Shown one piece after another: positions 6,036 to 13,740 of a stretch of 18,832 bases of DNA. The stretch is from JBHGBB01 sp041946755 (GTDB taxonomy: Bacteria > UBP4 > UBA4092 > JAOAEQ01). The stretch is taken from positions 1-18,832 of the forward strand of contig JBHGBB010000055.1 of NCBI GenBank assembly GCA_041946755.1, read 5' to 3'. How positions within the stretch are numbered: the stretch's first letter is position 1; each line of letters begins with the position of its first letter. The notes under the pieces are model-generated. The model worked only from the letters and a program-made list of their open reading frames with translations. It was not told the DNA's origin and did no database searches. A program made the translations under genes and the position numbers.

Positions 6036-6314
6036 ATGAAACGACATAAGTCAGCAATGAAGCAGCTACGAAAATCGATTAAAAACCGGGAACATAACCG
6101 GAAAATCGAAACGAGTCTGCGGACGGCCATCAAGAAGATTGATGCGGCAGCAACAGCAAAGGATTCCACAAAAGCAAAAGCATTGTTAACCAAGACCGTT
6201 CCCGTGCTCAACCGCGCAGCGACCAAAGGGATCGTGCATAAGAATACCGCTGCCCGGTTGGTTTCGCGATTAACCAAAAAAGTCGGTCGGTTGGAACCAA
6301 AGAGTGCAGCTTAG
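6036..6314 (+). CDS. rpsT: 30S ribosomal protein S20
   Basis: Small helical protein that binds 16S rRNA during early 30S assembly. The 92-aa sequence begins MKRHKSAMKQLRKSIKNREHNRKIETSLRTAIKK and ends with GIVHKNTAARLVSRLTKKV, both typical of S20. It has a strong Shine-Dalgarno AAGGAG (6025-6030) five bases before ATG 6036, better than most genes around it. It closes the translation block; the acyltransferase gene follows after 10 bp. Confidence 0.96.
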   Translation: MKRHKSAMKQLRKSIKNREHNRKIETSLRTAIKKIDAAATAKDSTKAKALLTKTVPVLNRAATKGIVHKNTAARLVSRLTKKVGRLEPKSAA

Positions 6315-6324
6315 TTCTTAACGA

Positions 6325-7200
6325 ATGAAATTCAAGAAGCGCATTAAACACCAAGCGGTATATTGGTTACTGCTTGGTTTGAAACAGCTGGTATTGTGGA
6401 TACCATTTCGATTAGCGAAAAAAATCGCTGAAATTTTAGCGATTTTAGGGTATTATCTTGTAAAGAAAAATCGAAATAGAATATTATATAATCTAAAACA
6501 TATCTATAATTCGAAATTAACCGACCCGGAATTGAGGAAGCTGGCAAAAGCAACGTATAAACACTGGGCGAAATGTGTAATCGAATTATTAAGTATTCCG
6601 AAATTTTCAACTGAGAAGCTAAACCGGTTGATTCGAATAGAAGGCCAAGATAATCTCGATGCCGCCCGACAACGGAATCAAGGGCTTGTTTGCGTGTTGG
6701 CGCATTATGGCAACTGGGAATTGGTTGGTGCCTATTATGCGAAAGTGTATCATGAACCTATTTCAGTAGTCGGGAATGAATTATACGATCGGAAACTTGA
6801 CCGGTTATTGAATCAGATTCGAGAACAAGCAGGATTGAACATTCTAAATCGAGGGAATGCGCTAAAAGCTTCTCTCGCTGCAATTAGGAAAAAAGAAGTT
6901 TTAGCGATTATGGCGGATTATGACGGAGGCGGTGAAACAGTACAGCTGCCTTTTTTTGAAAGTACGATACCGTTTCCAACCGCACCGTTATATTTTGCAT
7001 ATCGCAGTGGCGCTCCGGTGTTACCGGTTTTTATAATCCGCCAGCCGGATGATACCCATTGCATTTATATCGAAAAACCATTAACGATCGGTAAAGAAAA
7101 AGATATATCAACTGATTTTAGAAATTTTATAGCTGAATTTGTTGGTCTAATCGAAACCTATATCAATCGCGCGCCCACGCAATGGGTTTGGATGGAATAA
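6325..7200 (+). CDS. LpxL/HtrB-type lipid A acyltransferase
   Basis: Membrane-associated acyltransferase of 291 aa. The family adds secondary acyl chains to lipid A at the cytoplasmic face of the inner membrane. The N-terminal hydrophobic segment (about residues 12-46) should anchor it. The catalytic H-x4-E motif is AHYGNWE (H127, E132), followed by a LAIMADYDGGGE segment, where canonical enzymes have a D-Q-like motif, then VQLPFFESTIPFPTAPLYFAYRSGAPVLPV, and a C-terminal RAPTQWVWM. It is a diverged member, so the acyl donor and exact position of transfer cannot be said. No clear Shine-Dalgarno. The next genes encode LptC-like and LptA-like proteins, which supports a role in lipopolysaccharide or lipid A synthesis. 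Confidence 0.85.
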   Translation: MKFKKRIKHQAVYWLLLGLKQLVLWIPFRLAKKIAEILAILGYYLVKKNRNRILYNLKHIYNSKLTDPELRKLAKATYKHWAKCVIELLSIPKFSTEKLNRLIRIEGQDNLDAARQRNQGLVCVLAHYGNWELVGAYYAKVYHEPISVVGNELYDRKLDRLLNQIREQAGLNILNRGNALKASLAAIRKKEVLAIMADYDGGGETVQLPFFESTIPFPTAPLYFAYRSGAPVLPVFIIRQPDDTHCIYIEKPLTIGKEKDISTDFRNFIAEFVGLIETYINRAPTQWVWME

Positions 7201-7212
7201 CATACAAATTCT

Positions 7213-7737
7213 ATGCAAAATAATCATTTAACTTTAATTGGTTTTGCCTTTATCTATTTGTTGTTCTTATTTATAAGTATACCCATCTCCTTTGCCCAAC
7301 CCAGCGTTACTATTTCTAATCCGATACAAATTGATCAATTACATTTAAAAGAATATCGATCCGGAAGCTGTCAGCGCAGTATTCAGGCGCAGCATGCGGA
7401 AACGAACGAACAGAATACATTGATTTATCTCGATAAACCCGAATTCAAGATATATAGCCAATCTACCACCCCGAAATCAATATTAACTGCTGATAAGAGC
7501 CAAATAAATCTGCAGAAAAATCTCGTCGAAATTACCGGGAATGTATCTTTAAAACTACAAAATAACACCGAATTTAAAACCAGAGAACTTTTTTGGGATA
7601 CGGCAACCAAGAAATTCTATACTCCAGCAGCGGTAACGATTATTAAAGATAATCATCTCATTCAAGGAGATAATTTTGAAGCTGATGAGAATTTCGACTT
7701 AATCCAAATCGGTCGATTCTCAGCGAAAAGTAATTAA
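7213..7737 (+). CDS. lptC: LptC-like lipopolysaccharide export protein
   Basis: Protein of 174 aa with one N-terminal membrane anchor or signal segment (about residues 8-28, ending near PISFAQP) and a beta-rich periplasmic part. The pattern of repeated short strands, as in LTADKSQINLQKNLVEITGNVSLKLQNNTEF and IQGDNFEADENFDLIQIG, is that of the LptA/LptC/OstA beta-jellyroll family. LptC receives LPS from the LptBFG transporter and passes it to LptA. Sequence similarity is weak, so the assignment rests on fold pattern and on being followed two bases later by an LptA-like gene. Confidence 0.7.
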   Translation: MQNNHLTLIGFAFIYLLFLFISIPISFAQPSVTISNPIQIDQLHLKEYRSGSCQRSIQAQHAETNEQNTLIYLDKPEFKIYSQSTTPKSILTADKSQINLQKNLVEITGNVSLKLQNNTEFKTRELFWDTATKKFYTPAAVTIIKDNHLIQGDNFEADENFDLIQIGRFSAKSN

Positions 7738-7739
7738 TC

Positions 7740-8273
7740 ATGAAACGGTTCTGCTTGATCATTTTTAGCCTCTTTATTACCATCGGCATCTTCTGTTGTG
7801 GGTATAGTCAGACCATATCTTCTTCAACGACTGTCCCTACTCTACTCCAAATCAATCAACCCTATGAAATATATGGCGATAAACTGTTATCCGCCACAAT
7901 TAATAAAACCCGGATAACGAAACTCATTGGTCATGCGAAATTAATCTTGAAAACCGATAAAATCACCATTACCGCGAATGAACTTTGGTTTTATTCGGAG
8001 GAAAAGAAGTTAAATGCATTTAAAAATGTTATGATTATTAAAGATGATCCGGTTAACGGCCGGATTACTGCTACCGCAGATACTGCTGAATATTATGAAG
8101 CGGATAAAAAAGCTAAACTTACCGGGGGAGCTAAAATCGTTCGAGATAAAGATGTACTGCAAGGAGACATTATAAAAATCGAATTTACCAGTTCGGGACC
8201 GAATATCGAAATAGAGGGTAATGTTAACGGGATGGTGTATCCCAAACCCGAATCGAATAAACCGGAAGAATAA
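7740..8273 (+). CDS. lptA: LptA-like (OstA-type) periplasmic LPS-bridge protein
   Basis: Protein of 177 aa with a signal peptide (about residues 1-24; MKRFCLIIFSLFITIGIF). The mature part shows OstA-type repeated strands: GDKLLSATINKTRITKLIGHAKLILKTDKITITANELWFYSEEKKLNAFKNVMI, followed by TATADTAEYYEADKKAKLTGGAKIVRDKDVLQGDIIKIEF. LptA forms the periplasmic bridge that carries LPS from LptC to LptD. The start ATG lies two bases after the lptC stop, so the pair is probably translationally coupled. lptB, the usual next gene, is not here; a J-domain gene follows instead. Confidence 0.78.
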   Translation: MKRFCLIIFSLFITIGIFCCGYSQTISSSTTVPTLLQINQPYEIYGDKLLSATINKTRITKLIGHAKLILKTDKITITANELWFYSEEKKLNAFKNVMIIKDDPVNGRITATADTAEYYEADKKAKLTGGAKIVRDKDVLQGDIIKIEFTSSGPNIEIEGNVNGMVYPKPESNKPEE

Positions 8274-8299
8274 TTGTCTGATTTGGAAAGAAAATCGTT

Positions 8300-9598
8300 A
8301 TGGAATTAATGGATAAAGCTACTGCTTATCAAATTTTACAAATACCAAAAGAAGCTACCGAAGATGAGATTAAACATGCTTATATCCAGTTGGTAAAAAA
8401 GCATCCGCCGGAAATCGATCCGGATAAATTCATTCAAGTCCGGAAAGCGTATGAGAATCTGAAAGACCCGATTAAACGGGCTCGTGAGGATTTATTCACA
8501 TTCAATTTCGTTCACGACCAATTCCATTTTTCCGATGAGGTAAAACAGCCGTTTACTCTTAATCGGATTAACGATGATATTTCCGCCTTATCAATGCAGT
8601 TAGAATCTTTCGCCGATGACCAGGAAACGAAACTACAACTGATTGTAGCTTATTCCCAGCGGGCATATGAACAGGTAAACAAAAAATTATGGGCCGAAGC
8701 GATTCACGATTGGGAAGAAATCATCAAACTCGATGCAACGAATGAGGATATTCTCCATAATCTTTTTTATGGATATAGTACACTCGGATATTATTATGCA
8801 TTACATGAACGATATAAGGAATCAATTAATTTCTGGTTGAAAGCAATAAATATAAAACCGAATATTCATCCGTTATATCATAATCTGGCTATTGCCTATG
8901 ATAAACTCGGAGATAAAGAGAATTCTGAGAAATATTGGAAAGATACCCTAAAACGATGGGAAATGCGACTCCGGGAAGATAGTGCCGATGAATACCTTAA
9001 GACCTGCATTGTAGAACTACATAAATATTTCGGCGGGAAACTATTAGGAACTACGGCTGATAAAAAGCCGAATATCGAAGAAGCGATCTCCGAATATCGA
9101 GAAGTATTAAAAATCGCACCGGATAATTTCCATGCCCAAATGCAAATCACTACCGCGTATATGCAAGAAGGGAAATGGACCGAAGCGATTAAAGAGTTGA
9201 CTACCATGCTGCGGCAGAATAAAGATAATCTCGAGATTCTAAATATGCTCGGTTGGGCGTATCTTAATAGTGGTAAAGTCGACGAATCTTTTTCGATCTG
9301 GAATCGTTGTTTGTCCATCGATCCCAAAAATACAATGGCACGAGATAATATTATCAGCGGGCATCTTACGGTAGGCAAAAAGCTTCGGGAACGCGGGCTA
9401 TTCAACGCCGCCTTGGTTCATTTTAAAAGTGTATTAAAATATCTGCCTTCCAAACCGGAAGTTCATCTTGAAATTGGGAATACTTATGCAATGAAAGGCG
9501 ACTATCGTTCGGCAGTGGCTTGTTGGCAAACGGTATTGCAACTCGACCCCAAAAACAAAATTGCTAAAAAAGCTATTGCAGAAACTCGTTTCCGATGA
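8300..9598 (+). CDS. J-domain-like/TPR protein with HPP in place of HPD
   Basis: Protein of 432 aa. Residues 5-65 look like a J-domain (TAYQILQIPKEATEDEIKHAYIQLVKK, then FIQVRKAYENLKDP), but the Hsp70-activating HPD tripeptide reads H35-P36-P37. The remainder is a chain of TPR-like helical repeats, for example around KLWAEAIHDWEEIIKLDATN, ESINFWLKAINIKPN, EAISEYREVLKIAPDN, EAIKELTTMLRQNKDN and SAVACWQTVLQLDPKN. No zinc-finger or DnaJ C-terminal domain is present. There is a weak GGAAAG upstream of ATG 8300; ATG 8309 is an alternative. Its stop overlaps the grpE start as ATGA. Likely a co-chaperone or scaffold for the neighbouring DnaK; whether it stimulates ATP hydrolysis is doubtful. Confidence 0.85.
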   Translation: MELMDKATAYQILQIPKEATEDEIKHAYIQLVKKHPPEIDPDKFIQVRKAYENLKDPIKRAREDLFTFNFVHDQFHFSDEVKQPFTLNRINDDISALSMQLESFADDQETKLQLIVAYSQRAYEQVNKKLWAEAIHDWEEIIKLDATNEDILHNLFYGYSTLGYYYALHERYKESINFWLKAINIKPNIHPLYHNLAIAYDKLGDKENSEKYWKDTLKRWEMRLREDSADEYLKTCIVELHKYFGGKLLGTTADKKPNIEEAISEYREVLKIAPDNFHAQMQITTAYMQEGKWTEAIKELTTMLRQNKDNLEILNMLGWAYLNSGKVDESFSIWNRCLSIDPKNTMARDNIISGHLTVGKKLRERGLFNAALVHFKSVLKYLPSKPEVHLEIGNTYAMKGDYRSAVACWQTVLQLDPKNKIAKKAIAETRFR

Positions 9599-10161
9599 TA
9601 TTATTATCTTTACAAAAGCATAAAAAGGCACCATTTATTATCGATGAGATGAAAGAACCGATTTCTAATACCGAAATCGAATCGATGCCGAATTCATCTT
9701 CCGCATCGGATTTAATTGATGCCATCAGCAGCCAATTACAGAAAATACAGGCTGATTCGAAATCTGTACGAAGCATTGGAATACAGCAAAAGAACAATAT
9801 AAATCAAGATACCGCTCTGTTTGATATAATCAGTGATTTGGTACCCGTTATGGATAGTATGGAACGGAGCATTGAACTTGCGAATACGTTTCCGGATAAT
9901 GAAATACTGCAAAATTGGATGACTAATATTACTGCTATATACCGGAAACTCCGTAACGTATTGATGAAACAAGGATTGCAAGAGATTGAAACTATTGGTA
10001 AAGGGATTGACTTCAATCAGCATGAAGTAGTAGAATACCGAGAGACGAATAATTATCCGGAACATACCATAATTGAAGAAAAACAAAAAGGATACCTTTT
10101 CCGAGGAAAGGTAATCCGAGATGCTAAAGTAGTGGTTGCAAAACCCGCAGTTAAATCATAA
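9595..10161 (+). CDS. grpE: GrpE-like nucleotide exchange factor
   Basis: GrpE releases ADP from DnaK. The family is recognisable from LVPVMDSMERSIELA (about 82-96), which corresponds to the LLPVLDNLERAL segment, and from the C-terminal beta domain GLQEIETIGKGIDFNQHEVV (127-146) and EEKQKGYLFRGKVIRDAKVVVA (161-182). The N-terminal half lacks the usual helix motif of the A-x3-N-x-R-K-R kind, so the long coiled-coil dimer may be altered. The start ATG 9595 overlaps the previous stop (ATGA); ATG 9649 is a possible shorter start. Directly followed by dnaK, 19 bp away. Confidence 0.85.
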   Translation: MILLSLQKHKKAPFIIDEMKEPISNTEIESMPNSSSASDLIDAISSQLQKIQADSKSVRSIGIQQKNNINQDTALFDIISDLVPVMDSMERSIELANTFPDNEILQNWMTNITAIYRKLRNVLMKQGLQEIETIGKGIDFNQHEVVEYRETNNYPEHTIIEEKQKGYLFRGKVIRDAKVVVAKPAVKS

Positions 10162-10180
10162 AGAGAGAAAGGAATCTACT

Positions 10181-11935
10181 ATGGGAAAGATTATCGGTAT
10201 AGATTTGGGGACAACGACATCATTGATGGCGTTTATGGATCGTGATAAACCCGCGATTATTCCGAATAATCTGGGTGAACGAATTACACCGTCAGTAGTA
10301 TGTTTCACTAAAGCCGGTGAAATTCTAGTCGGTAAAAAAGCGAAAAAAGCAGCGATTATGAATGTAGGGAGAACCGTGTTTAGTATCAAACGGCATATGG
10401 GAACGGATTACCGAGTTAAAATCGACAATAAAGATTATACTCCTCAAGAAATATCGGCGATGCTGTTACAGAAATTAAAGCATGATGCGGAAGAGCATTT
10501 CGGAGAGGAAATCAATCAGGCGGTTATAACGGTACCGGCATACTTTACTGATAAACAGCGAACGGCTACCAAAGACGCTGGGGAAATTGCGGGATTTAAT
10601 GTTCGCCGGATTATTGATGAACCAACAGCCGCAGCGCTGGCTTATGGTCTTGATAAGGAAGAAGACCAAACCTTATTAGTTTACGACTTTGGTGGTGGTA
10701 CTTTTGACGTTTCGATTATCGAAGTTATCTCCGGTGTATTTCAAGTATTAGCGATTCAAGGCAATACTCATCTGGGCGGCGATGATATCGATAATCGCAT
10801 CGTTCATTATCTCGTTGAAGAGTTCAAGAAAAAAGAAGGAATTAATTTAGCAGAAGATGAGACTGCTATGTTCCGGTTACGAGAAGCAGCAGAAGAAGCA
10901 AAAATCGAATTATCAGAAGTTCTAGAGACTGAAATTATCTTGGATGCGATCGCCACTTCGGATAAAGGACCATTAACGCTTACCACAACCTTAACCCGCT
11001 CGAAATTAGAGCAGTTGATTTACGATCTTATTGAACGAACGGTAGACCCGACCAAACAGGCTATTGAAGATGCAGGATTGGTAGCTTCGGATATCGACCG
11101 AGTTATCCTCGTTGGAGGTACTACACGAATTCCGGCAGTTCAGCGTTTAGTTAAAGAAATCGTTAAAAAAGAACCGCATAAGGATATTATCCCGGAAGAA
11201 GTTGTTGCCTTGGGTGCAGCAGTCCAATCGCTGGTGTTAGCTCCGCTAGAAGGAGAATTGGAAGATACCTTGGCTGCTCGATATGGTAAAGAAGCACCGG
11301 TTATCGTTCACTTAACCCCATTTTCGTTGGGAGTTGGACTTATCAACGACCAGTTCGGTGTATTAATCGAACGGAATTCCACCTACCCGACTGAAGCGAA
11401 AGATGTGTTTACAACAACGCGCGATTTCCAGGAAGCGATTTCATTCCCGCTCTATGAAGGAGAAAGTCAGGTAGCTTCAGAGAACACCTTCCTTGATATG
11501 CTACGGATTGATGGAATCACTCCCGCACCTCGAGGAGTACCGCGAATTGAAGTTACCTTTAGAATCAATCCCGACCGGATTCTTGAAGCTAAAGGAGTGG
11601 ATTTGGCAACCGGTAAAGAAAAACAAATCACGGTTAAAGCTACGGATAGCCGGTTAACTGAAAAAGAGAAACAGCGAATGGTGCAAGAAGCGAAAGCGCG
11701 AGTAGCAAAAATGCTGAAACAGCAGGTTAAAGAGACTGTGCAGCAGGATGCCGAATCGCTGATTTTTAAAGCGGAAAAAGCGATCGCGGAAAGCGATGAT
11801 TTCATTGTTGAAGATATCGAAACCGCAATTAAAGAGTTGAAAAGTGCAATGGAAGGCAAAGATACCAGTAAAATCGAATCGAAAATAGAAGAGTTAAACT
11901 CGTTATTAAATCGGCTTGGAGAAGCAGCTAGCTAA
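10181..11935 (+). CDS. dnaK: Divergent DnaK (Hsp70) chaperone
   Basis: ATP-dependent Hsp70 of 584 aa, shorter than the ~610-640 aa usual. The ATPase domain (1-355) carries GIDLGTTTSLMA (6-17; canonical has N-S rather than T-S), ITVPAYFTDKQRTATKDAG, RRIIDEPTAAALAYG, VYDFGGGTFDVSI (168-179) and ILVGGTTRIP (309-318). The interdomain linker, normally a VLLLDV-like hydrophobic strand, is replaced by a longer segment ending APVIVHLTPFSLG. The substrate-binding beta domain lies at about 378-490, with PAPRGVPRIEVTF; the helical lid is at 490-584, and the acidic EEVD-like tail is lacking. ATG 10181 is preferred, with GAGAAAGGA upstream; an upstream in-frame start at 10136 would overlap grpE and add 15 unrelated residues. 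Last gene before a terminator-like hairpin. Confidence 0.9.
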   Translation: MGKIIGIDLGTTTSLMAFMDRDKPAIIPNNLGERITPSVVCFTKAGEILVGKKAKKAAIMNVGRTVFSIKRHMGTDYRVKIDNKDYTPQEISAMLLQKLKHDAEEHFGEEINQAVITVPAYFTDKQRTATKDAGEIAGFNVRRIIDEPTAAALAYGLDKEEDQTLLVYDFGGGTFDVSIIEVISGVFQVLAIQGNTHLGGDDIDNRIVHYLVEEFKKKEGINLAEDETAMFRLREAAEEAKIELSEVLETEIILDAIATSDKGPLTLTTTLTRSKLEQLIYDLIERTVDPTKQAIEDAGLVASDIDRVILVGGTTRIPAVQRLVKEIVKKEPHKDIIPEEVVALGAAVQSLVLAPLEGELEDTLAARYGKEAPVIVHLTPFSLGVGLINDQFGVLIERNSTYPTEAKDVFTTTRDFQEAISFPLYEGESQVASENTFLDMLRIDGITPAPRGVPRIEVTFRINPDRILEAKGVDLATGKEKQITVKATDSRLTEKEKQRMVQEAKARVAKMLKQQVKETVQQDAESLIFKAEKAIAESDDFIVEDIETAIKELKSAMEGKDTSKIESKIEELNSLLNRLGEAAS

Positions 11936-11960
11936 GCATAACCTCAGATAAAGTTAAACG

Positions 11961-12040
11961 CTAGAAGCTAGAAATCAGAAGCTTGAAGACCAGGAATCGC
12001 CTGGATTCTAGCTGCTAGATTCTAGCTTCTTTTTATTTTT
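11961..12040 (+). terminator. Heptad-built hairpin with T-tract after dnaK
   Basis: AGAAGCTAGAA (11963-11973) is exactly complementary to TTCTAGCTTCT (12020-12030), which runs straight into TTTTATTTTT (12031-12040). An inner hairpin CCAGG (11990-11994) with CCTGG (12000-12004) sits between. The left half steps in 7-bp units (CTAGAAG, CTAGAAA, TCAGAAG, CTTGAAG from 11961), and the right half steps in inverted units such as ATTCTAG. The long stem plus T-run makes a credible intrinsic terminator for the + strand operon, assembled from the same kind of heptad repeat seen elsewhere in the window. Confidence 0.65.
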
Positions 12041-12046
12041 ATATTT

Positions 12047-13708
12047 ATGAAATGTCCGGCATGTAATACCGAAAATCGCGAAGATCGTTCACAGTGTTAT
12101 CATTGTCAAGTGGATTTGTCGATCTTGTTAATCATTTCGAATCGTGCGAAACAACATTATAACAATGCCTTAGAGCATGCGGAACGTGGTCGAACTTCGG
12201 AAGCGATCGAAGAATTGAAAAAAGCAATCGAATTGAATTCGAAACATGCTCCTTCCCATATTGTTCTTGGTACCCTCTATGCCAAGAAAAGGTTATATCA
12301 AGATGCGATTGCTGAATGGGAAATTGCATTATCTATCGATCCAGCCTCGAAAAAGGCGCATGAATATATTCAACAAGCACTCGAATTAAGCCAGGCATCA
12401 GCATTAAAGAAAAAAGTAAACCTATATAAAAGAGTGGCCGGCGTTTTTCTTATTCTATTCATCATTGTTTTAAGTTATACATTTTCATTTAGTTATCTCG
12501 ACCGGTTATATTTATCCGGTGAGAAATCGATGGAAGCCGGTAATTATCGAGATGCTTATAGTATCTTTACCAAAATAGAAAAAACTCATCTATCAACAAC
12601 TATGGCTCGCGGAGCTAAACTCGCAAAAACTAAAATCGATATGCAACTGCAATCCGGCTTGAATAATATTGAACAGCGAAAACAAGCGAAGAAGTATAAT
12701 GAAGGGATCGAACTCTGTGATCGAATGCTTAAAATGGCATTACCGACTATCTGGGTGCAAACGGTTAATCAAGAAAAACTGGGATTGGTAAAAGCTATTA
12801 TTCAGCAGGAGATGGAAAGTGTTAAGGAAGAATACTATAAAAAGGGAAACTATGATAAAGCGTTATCCATGATTTCGGAGATACAGAAACAATATCCGGA
12901 AAGTATCACCATCACCGAGTTTGTCAATGAGACAGTTAAGATGCAATCCGATTGGATGAATAAACAGATACAGGAAATCGACCGATTAAATAAAAGCAAA
13001 AGTTTTGATAAAGCTATCCTCTTGGCTAAACAATTATTGGAAAAGAAATCTACATCGGAATGGCAGAATAAACTCCAGAGTATTATCGCTGTCATTAAAA
13101 AAGATAAAACCCAGGCGGATTATGACCTGATTGTAAATAGCTATAAGAATAAACAATATGAATTGGCTTATACCCGGCTGACCGCAATCGACGGTATTAA
13201 TCTAAATTCTACCCAGCAAGTCTGGTTAACCACTCAACTCCCGAATATTAAAACAAATCTCGCAACCCAGTATTGGAAAGATATAAGTAATCAGGTAAAT
13301 ACCATTCTCGACCAAAAACTTGATGCGGAATCAGCGAATAAAATCATCCAGAAAATAACCTTTATTCTGATTGCTACTCCGAAAGTAGTTTATGCGGCGG
13401 AAGCGGTATATTATCAGGGATTAGCTCAAGAACAACTCAAACAATTCAAGGAAGCGATTACGACTTATGAAACTCTGGCTAAGCAATATCCAAAGAGTTC
13501 ATTTCTCGGTAATGCAACATATCACATTGCCGGGTGTTATGAACAGATGAAACAATATGACCAGGCAATAACCCAGTATAAAAAGGTTATGACTCAATTT
13601 CCGAAAGGAAGTTATACCGGCAATCCCGCGGCTAGAATTAAAGCAATTGAAAAAACCATGACTCCTGCGAAATCTACTCCAACTCCTAAACCGGGGATTA
13701 AAAAGTAA
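12047..13708 (+). CDS. Zinc-ribbon, single-membrane-span TPR protein
   Basis: Protein of 553 aa not belonging to a family I can name. Residues 1-22 hold a CxxC-x10-CxxC zinc ribbon (C3, C6, C17, C20). TPR-like helices follow at about 33-112 (EAIEELKKAIELNSKHAPSH, DAIAEWEIALSIDPASKKAH). One membrane helix spans about 129-150, preceded by KKKVNLYKR, which predicts a cytoplasmic N-terminus and a large periplasmic C-terminal part. That part is helical, with repeat pairs at about 448-530 (QFKEAITTYETLAKQYPKSS, QYDQAITQYKKVMTQFPKGS) resembling the YbgF/BamD type of TPR, and a Pro/Thr-rich tail. ATG 12047 has no Shine-Dalgarno and lies six bases after the terminator T-run. A scaffold linking cytoplasmic and periplasmic partners is plausible but inferred. 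Confidence 0.85.
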   Translation: MKCPACNTENREDRSQCYHCQVDLSILLIISNRAKQHYNNALEHAERGRTSEAIEELKKAIELNSKHAPSHIVLGTLYAKKRLYQDAIAEWEIALSIDPASKKAHEYIQQALELSQASALKKKVNLYKRVAGVFLILFIIVLSYTFSFSYLDRLYLSGEKSMEAGNYRDAYSIFTKIEKTHLSTTMARGAKLAKTKIDMQLQSGLNNIEQRKQAKKYNEGIELCDRMLKMALPTIWVQTVNQEKLGLVKAIIQQEMESVKEEYYKKGNYDKALSMISEIQKQYPESITITEFVNETVKMQSDWMNKQIQEIDRLNKSKSFDKAILLAKQLLEKKSTSEWQNKLQSIIAVIKKDKTQADYDLIVNSYKNKQYELAYTRLTAIDGINLNSTQQVWLTTQLPNIKTNLATQYWKDISNQVNTILDQKLDAESANKIIQKITFILIATPKVVYAAEAVYYQGLAQEQLKQFKEAITTYETLAKQYPKSSFLGNATYHIAGCYEQMKQYDQAITQYKKVMTQFPKGSYTGNPAARIKAIEKTMTPAKSTPTPKPGIKK

Positions 13709-13740
13709 CCGAATACTTTTACCACTCGGTATTTTCTTTT
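13700..13740. terminator. Candidate bidirectional terminator between convergent genes
   Basis: AAAAGTA (13701-13707) and TACTTTT (13714-13720) form a perfect 7-bp AT-rich stem with a six-base loop, overlapping the stop codons of both converging genes (13706-13708 on +, 13719-13721 on -). T-rich sequence flanks it on both strands (ATTTTCTTTT at 13731-13740 on +). An alternative stem ACCGA (13708-13712) with TCGGT (13726-13730) would place that T-run right after it. The stems are weak, so confidence is moderate. Confidence 0.4.

Noticed and set aside
10136..10180. Longer DnaK starting at 10136 inside grpE
   Set aside because: The extra 15 residues have no Hsp70 resemblance, and ATG 10181 has a ribosome site and gives the standard MGKIIGIDLGTT start.
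8273..10181. A CIRCE/HrcA operator controlling the chaperone genes
   Set aside because: I looked for the TTAGCACTC-N9-GAGTGCTAA pattern and found no match upstream of the J-protein, grpE or dnaK genes. The TTAGCAC near 2708 has no partner.
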